DNA from: Flavobacterium frigoris PS1
GTDB lineage: Bacteria; Bacteroidota; Bacteroidia; Flavobacteriales; Flavobacteriaceae
NCBI RefSeq assembly: GCF_000252125.1
Contig: NZ_AHKF01000021.1
Span: 1-50,921, forward strand
DNA: 50,921 nt
Direction of reading: 5' to 3'
Part shown: piece after piece, positions 47,715 to 50,921 of the stretch
Layout: every line of letters begins with the position of its first letter
Position numbering within the stretch: position 1 is the stretch's first letter
Made by a program: the position numbers and the translations under genes
Notes under the pieces: model-generated
The model's input: only the letters and a program-made list of their open reading frames with translations
What the model was told of the DNA's origin: nothing
The model's database searches: none

Positions 47715-48209
47715 TTATAGAAATAATCGTTTTATTTTTTTATTTGCAATTTTTACAGTGTCCATATTTCTTTCAAAGTCTTTATTTTCACTTAGCAATT
47801 TAAAAATTTCTGTTTTAAAATTATAGATATCTGTATCAATTTTATTCAGTTTTGATTTTTCTAAATTTACTTGTGTTGAGATAGAAATTTCGCTTTCTAT
47901 TTTATTATCTATAGCTAGAGTAAATTTGTCATTAAAATTTGGCATTATTAGCGGTTCTTCACCAAAAACATTTTTTTCGCCTTTAAAAGTGTCAACATTA
48001 TATTTAAAAATCAATTTTCTTATTTGGTTTTTCTCATTTTTAGATAATTCTATTTTATCCTTATAATCATTATACCAGTTAATTTTAAAATCTCCAGTTT
48101 TCAAATTCAATTCATAATTTGAATTGGAAATATATAAATCAAAATTTTCTTGTCTTTTTGAACAAGAAAGTAGAATGAAAGTGATTAAAAATAGAATTTG
48201 ATTCTTCAT
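47715..48209 (-). CDS. Cassette 6: lipoprotein of unknown function
   Basis: Small lipoprotein of 164 residues; MKNQILFLITFILLSCSKRQ gives a lipobox LLSC. The remainder is rich in Asn, Lys and Ile with alternating beta-like stretches (YELNLKTGDFKINWYND, FTLAIDNKIESEISIST) and a C-terminal helix. No family recognised. Ends of this cassette match 8 of 9 (47658-47666 with 48254-48262). Confidence 0.72.
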   Translation of the reverse strand: MKNQILFLITFILLSCSKRQENFDLYISNSNYELNLKTGDFKINWYNDYKDKIELSKNEKNQIRKLIFKYNVDTFKGEKNVFGEEPLIMPNFNDKFTLAIDNKIESEISISTQVNLEKSKLNKIDTDIYNFKTEIFKLLSENKDFERNMDTVKIANKKIKRLFL

Positions 48210-48259
48210 AATTTTTCAATTAAATAATTTTCTTATTCAGTTCTACCAGACTGTTTGCC

Positions 48260-48375
48260 AACGTTATGCCAGTTTGAGGTGGCTGGAAAATCGTAACCGC
48301 TCAATTTTCGGCTTAACGAAAACTTGATGCGAAATGGTAATTCCATTAAATTCCAGCTAGCTCAAAATGGCTGTT
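48260..48375 (-). repeat. attC-like site S7, family 1
   Basis: 116 bases from AACGTTATGCCAG to ATGGCTGTT; full inner hairpin. Confidence 0.85.
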
Positions 48376-48652
48376 GGTGGCTGGTTATTTTGTTGAAATT
48401 ACAATTAAACCGCAAACTTTTCACGCTTCTGTTGACAGAATCCAACTTTCACGTTTTCTTCGTCTGTTCGCTATTGCTCTGGTCTGCTTTCGGTTTGTAA
48501 TTTTCGAAGTATTATTTTTAATTATTCACTTTTTATTTTCTGCGCAGAACTTTTCAAGTTTCTATCGGCAAGTTCCAACTTTCACCCTTCTGTTTTTGAG
48601 GTTTTAGTTTTTCAAGTTTCTGCTGGAAAGTTCCAATTTTCACGCTTCGTTT
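48376..48652. other. Cassette 7: no convincing gene, three short direct repeats
   Basis: About 280 bases between S7 and the remnant S8 without a plausible ORF on the minus strand. Three imperfect copies of a roughly 45-base unit start at about 48416, 48548 and 48609; each has TTTTCA-C/A-G followed by TTCT, then TCCAACTTTCAC or close. A 77-codon plus-strand frame overlaps this but begins inside S7 and has a repeat-driven composition. Confidence 0.5.
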
Positions 48653-48685
48653 TCTTACTGCAGCTGGTTTGGGCTAAAATTGATT
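48653..48685 (-). repeat. Remnant attC-like site S8, family 2, right half missing
   Basis: TTACTGCAGCTGGTTTGGGCTAAAATTG matches the family-2 left arm (CACTACAGCGGGTTTGG..), but the AACGTT core and the whole right arm are absent, suggesting a deletion here. Confidence 0.45.
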
Positions 48686-48705
48686 ATTTAAAATATTTTA
48701 ATTTT

Positions 48706-48924
48706 TTACAGAATAGAAATTCCTATCCAATGCATAATAAGCATTATTACAACAGTTATTCCAAAACTGCACAAAGTAAGAATACGCCAATAAACGGATC
48801 TTCCATTTCCAAATCTCCAAATTCTTTCACCAGCTTCTTCTCTGTTTGATTTCAAAGTTAATTTCGACAATATATATGTTGAAATAATAAAAATAAAAAT
48901 GGCAATTAACCAAAACTTTATCAT
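48706..48924 (-). CDS. Cassette 8: 72-residue membrane protein
   Basis: Tiny protein with two hydrophobic segments (about 3-19 and 51-71) joined by a charged loop (SNREEAGERIWRFGNGRSVYWR), so probably an inner-membrane hairpin. The family is not recognised. A toxin-like or immunity role is possible for such size but nothing supports it directly. Upstream lie 147 bases without a gene before the S9 core; its expected left core is lost with the deleted part of S8. Confidence 0.6.
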   Translation of the reverse strand: MIKFWLIAIFIFIISTYILSKLTLKSNREEAGERIWRFGNGRSVYWRILTLCSFGITVVIMLIMHWIGISIL

Positions 48925-49071
48925 AATTTATATTTTTAAAATATCATTAAATTCTCTCGTATTTCTTAAAATTACCGCCAGCTGCTTTGTAAACTTTCTG
49001 CGGAAACAAATGCTTATTTTCAAATCGAATTACTTGCGTAATTTCGGCATAACTAGCATGTAACGTTCCTT

Positions 49072-49186
49072 TGCTACAAGTGGTTTGGGATTAAATTAAG
49101 CCTTGTGTTCGGATTTGCTTAAACATCCCAAATACAAACTCATTTTCAAATTAAGCCTATTGCCCAAATCAATTGTAGCAATTGTT
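49072..49186 (-). repeat. attC-like site S9, family 2
   Basis: 115 bases from AACGTTCCTTTGCTACAAG to GTAGCAATTGTT. The arms GCTACAA / TTGTAGC pair, and the segment AAATTAAGCC occurs in both halves. Confidence 0.85.
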
Positions 49187-49199
49187 GTAGGCAGTTTTT

Positions 49200-49613
49200 T
49201 TATTTGGCTTGTATTATTCTCACTCCATCAAAATAATCACCATTTTGCATACTTACAACTAGAATTCTTTCAGAATTAGTATTGTTTTGCTTTAAAGTAA
49301 TAATAATTTTTTTTCCATCTTCTTTTCGTTCAACTTGGAAATCTGAATTTGCAATCACAAAATTTTTAGAAAGTTTTTCAACGTCTGCTAATTCAATATT
49401 TTTATTGTTAAGAGAAATACCACCCAACCACCAAAATGTTGATTCGGTTGTAATCGTAATAGAATTCTCATTGGAATTTAGAGTTGCTGTCTTTTGAGAT
49501 AATTTAATATTGTCATCCCATTTTCCAATAATTTCCTCATTTTCACTTTTAGTGCAAGAATTCATAAAAAAACCGATTAAAGCAAGAATTCCATAGATGA
49601 CAATTTTTTTCAT
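49200..49613 (-). CDS. Cassette 9: lipoprotein, possibly BACON-like
   Basis: Lipoprotein of 137 residues: MKKIVIYGILALIGFFMNSC gives the lipobox. The mature part is an all-beta domain of about 105 residues with LSQKTATLNSNENSITITTEST followed by FWW, and a terminal GDYFDGVRIIQAK. Strand spacing and the Trp-rich turn recall BACON domains of Bacteroidota, but this is a weak resemblance. Cassette ends are complementary over 10 of 10 bases. Confidence 0.72.
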   Translation of the reverse strand: MKKIVIYGILALIGFFMNSCTKSENEEIIGKWDDNIKLSQKTATLNSNENSITITTESTFWWLGGISLNNKNIELADVEKLSKNFVIANSDFQVERKEDGKKIIITLKQNNTNSERILVVSMQNGDYFDGVRIIQAK

Positions 49614-49663
49614 AATATTTTGGTTTTAATTGTTTTTAGCGATTCGGTTTTAAAATTGCCTAC

Positions 49664-49779
49664 AACGTTATGCCACTTTGAGATGGCTGGAAGTTCGTAA
49701 ACACTCAGTTTTCGGCTTAACGAAAACTTGATGCGAAATGATAATTCCACTAAATTCCAGCTATATCAAAACAGCTGTT
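49664..49779 (-). repeat. attC-like site S10, family 1
   Basis: 116 bases from AACGTTATGCCACTTTGAG to AACAGCTGTT. Best-preserved complete copy together with S7. Confidence 0.87.
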
Positions 49780-49790
49780 GTAAGTAGTTT

Positions 49791-50780
49791 CTAATCAATT
49801 GTATTTTTTGATAATATGTTTTCAATTATAATATTTTGAAATTTTTCCGGTTCTGATTCTTGGATTGAATGTTTAGAGTATTCAAATAAATACAAATCTT
49901 TCTTTGGTGTTTTCATTTTCTCAAAATACTCTTTTGTGATTTTAGTAGATGTTTGAATATCATCTTTTCCAACAAAAAAATATACTGGACACTTTACTTC
50001 AATTAAGGTCTTCGGTAAATTGATATTCATTACTTCTTGCCATACAGGAAACCAAGTTTTAGTCCATTCAAGAAAAAAATCTTTAAAGTTATCTTTAATT
50101 GCGTAATCTTTTCCATCCATATCAAAAAGCCATTTTCGAATGAAAAATAAATCTTCAGCTCTTTCAAATGGAATCTTTACAGTAGATAGTTCTTTTAGTG
50201 CAATTTCATTATTTTCATAAACTTCTTTTAATCTTATTAATAATAGTTTTTCGCTTGCCATTTGACTGACAACTGGATTTATAGCTAAATACGAATGTAA
50301 AACTTCAGGATGTTTCTCAACTATGTAAAAACCTAAAATGTTACCCCAAGAACATCCAGCTAAATATATTTTTTTCTTTTTTAGTTTTTTAGAAATAAAT
50401 TGAATTACTTCATAAGTGTCGTTTTCCATTTGGACAACTGAAGGTTGAATAGGAGAGGGATTTAATTCTAAAGTTTTACCTGCGCCTCTTTGATCCCATT
50501 GCACTATTGTAAATTTATCTTTTAGCTTGTTGGTATATTTACTAGCTGAGTTCATCATTGACCCACCTGGCCCTCCAGATAGAAATAATAAAACAGGTCT
50601 TGTACTATCATCTGTTTTAATTTCGACAAATTGTTTGACTCCTCCAATTTCAACAGTTAAAATAGTATCAATTTTCACAACTATACTCTCTCTGTTTTTT
50701 AAGATAGATTTTTTATGGTTTTCTATATTAAAACTACAAAAGAGAATAGTGATAATTAATAATGTTAATGTTTTTTTCAT
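49791..50780 (-). CDS. Cassette 10: exported alpha/beta hydrolase, S33 prolyl aminopeptidase-like
   Basis: Alpha/beta hydrolase of 329 residues with a signal peptide (MKKTLTLLIITILFCSF). It has the S33-type oxyanion motif FLSGGPGGS, DQRGAGKT, the nucleophile elbow GCSWGN with S144, a candidate acid in FVGKDDI, and the C-terminal histidine in YSKHSIQ. Prolyl iminopeptidases share this layout. The frame is open to 50900, but those 40 extra codons read through site S11 and are not coding, so ATG 50780 is chosen. Cassette ends match over 10 of 10 bases, and 14 of 15 if extended. Confidence 0.82.
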   Translation of the reverse strand: MKKTLTLLIITILFCSFNIENHKKSILKNRESIVVKIDTILTVEIGGVKQFVEIKTDDSTRPVLLFLSGGPGGSMMNSASKYTNKLKDKFTIVQWDQRGAGKTLELNPSPIQPSVVQMENDTYEVIQFISKKLKKKKIYLAGCSWGNILGFYIVEKHPEVLHSYLAINPVVSQMASEKLLLIRLKEVYENNEIALKELSTVKIPFERAEDLFFIRKWLFDMDGKDYAIKDNFKDFFLEWTKTWFPVWQEVMNINLPKTLIEVKCPVYFFVGKDDIQTSTKITKEYFEKMKTPKKDLYLFEYSKHSIQESEPEKFQNIIIENILSKNTID

Positions 50781-50813
50781 TTTAGGGGTGATGTTTTTTT
50801 TGAAATTACTTAC

Positions 50814-50921
50814 AACGTTTTGCCACTTTGAGATGGCTGGAAGTTCGTAACCGCTCAATTTTCGGCTTAACGAAAACTTGATGCGAACCGATAATTCCAC
50901 TAAACTCCAGCTAGCTCAAAA
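50814..50921 (-). repeat. attC-like site S11, family 1, cut by the window end
   Basis: From AACGTTTTGCCACTTTGAG to CTAGCTCAAAA at the last base; about 8 bases short of the 116 of complete copies. The array therefore continues beyond the window. Confidence 0.85.

Larger units (their letters stand above)
43124..50921 (-). mobile_element. Integron-like gene cassette array (attC-like sites, no integrase in view)
   Basis: Ten units, each with one minus-strand gene or none, are separated by 115-125 base imperfect palindromes. On the plus strand each site starts (Y)AACGTT and ends GGCTGTT(R). Outside these cores the sequence is unit-specific, but the two ends of the same unit are complementary: 46294-46303 with 46963-46972 (10/10), 49184-49193 with 49657-49666 (10/10), 49777-49786 with 50807-50816 (10/10). 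In classical integrons the R'' and R' boxes of one cassette behave exactly so. Read along the genes, each site follows its gene. The left-most sites are most decayed, so insertion probably happens at the right, beyond the window. No recombinase gene is present here. Confidence 0.8.

Noticed and set aside
48374..48607. Plus-strand 77-codon ORF
   Set aside because: It starts inside site S7, runs through short direct repeats and has no recognisable protein features.
48706..48924. Toxin-antitoxin module in the array
   Set aside because: The small membrane protein stands alone, with no partner gene and no recognised toxin motif.
43124..50921. CRISPR array or tandem repeat locus
   Set aside because: Repeats are over 110 bases, palindromic, only moderately conserved and separated by whole genes of varying length, so they are not CRISPR repeats.
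43124..50921. MITEs or insertion-sequence remnants
   Set aside because: No transposase and no target-site duplications are seen. The outer bases pair across the gene-containing unit rather than around each repeat, which favours cassette recombination sites.

Overview
The window looks like a piece of a Flavobacterium-type chromosome (Bacteroidota, Flavobacteriaceae). The DNA is AT-rich, several promoters carry the phylum's -7 box TAnnTTTG, there is a type IX secretion gene (porQ), and Shine-Dalgarno sequences are weak or absent. No rRNA, tRNA, CRISPR or insertion sequence was recognised.

About 0-43 kb is ordinary chromosomal backbone. It starts with a LytS-type sensor kinase carrying a beta-propeller, an exported amidase, a nitronate monooxygenase-like enzyme, a lipoprotein isoaspartyl peptidase, an msrB-nth pair and an alpha/beta hydrolase. 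Next comes a glycogen operon (glgA-glgC-glgB) followed by a GH31 alpha-glucosidase. Then come an M48 metalloprotease lipoprotein, an Atg22/UMF1-like MFS protein, lon, porQ, an L,D-transpeptidase-like protein, cmk, a nucleoside permease, rpsA, a small membrane protein and a fasciclin protein, with pheT convergent. After that is a compact alcohol/aldehyde module (aldehyde dehydrogenase, Zn alcohol dehydrogenase, DUF779) convergent with an AraC regulator. A GH13_18 phosphorylase-like enzyme, a long Cys/Met-type PLP enzyme, a HAD phosphatase and a DUF1853 protein close the backbone. Intergenic space is punctuated by clear hairpin terminators. The 675-base gap at 36.3-37.0 kb holds a hairpin repeat and a candidate small RNA.

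The outstanding region is 43.1 kb to the window end. All ten units between repeats contain one short gene on the minus strand, or no gene at all. They are separated by roughly 115-125 base imperfect palindromes of two sequence families. Four complete family-1 copies are all exactly 116 bp from AAC-side core to GTT-side core. The sites begin with (Y)AAC and end with GTT(R). The few bases just outside are different for every unit, but the two ends of the same unit are complementary to each other (10/10, 10/10, 10/10, 9/10, 8/9, 8/9 in the better units). This own-end complementarity is the signature of integron gene cassettes with attC sites. I therefore read the region as an integron-like cassette array without an integrase in view. 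In the direction of the genes each site follows its gene, and sites and cores are most decayed at the left end, so the growing end and any recombinase should lie to the right of the window.

The cassette cargo is a GNAT acetyltransferase, a Tat-signal HisC-like aminotransferase, several lipoproteins or secreted proteins of unknown function, a tiny membrane protein, an S33-like hydrolase and one ORF-less cassette made largely of short repeats. One cassette (46.29-46.97 kb) has its stop codon, and probably its start codon, inside the recombination core itself. I know of no well-described system of this kind in Flavobacterium, but I could not search for one.
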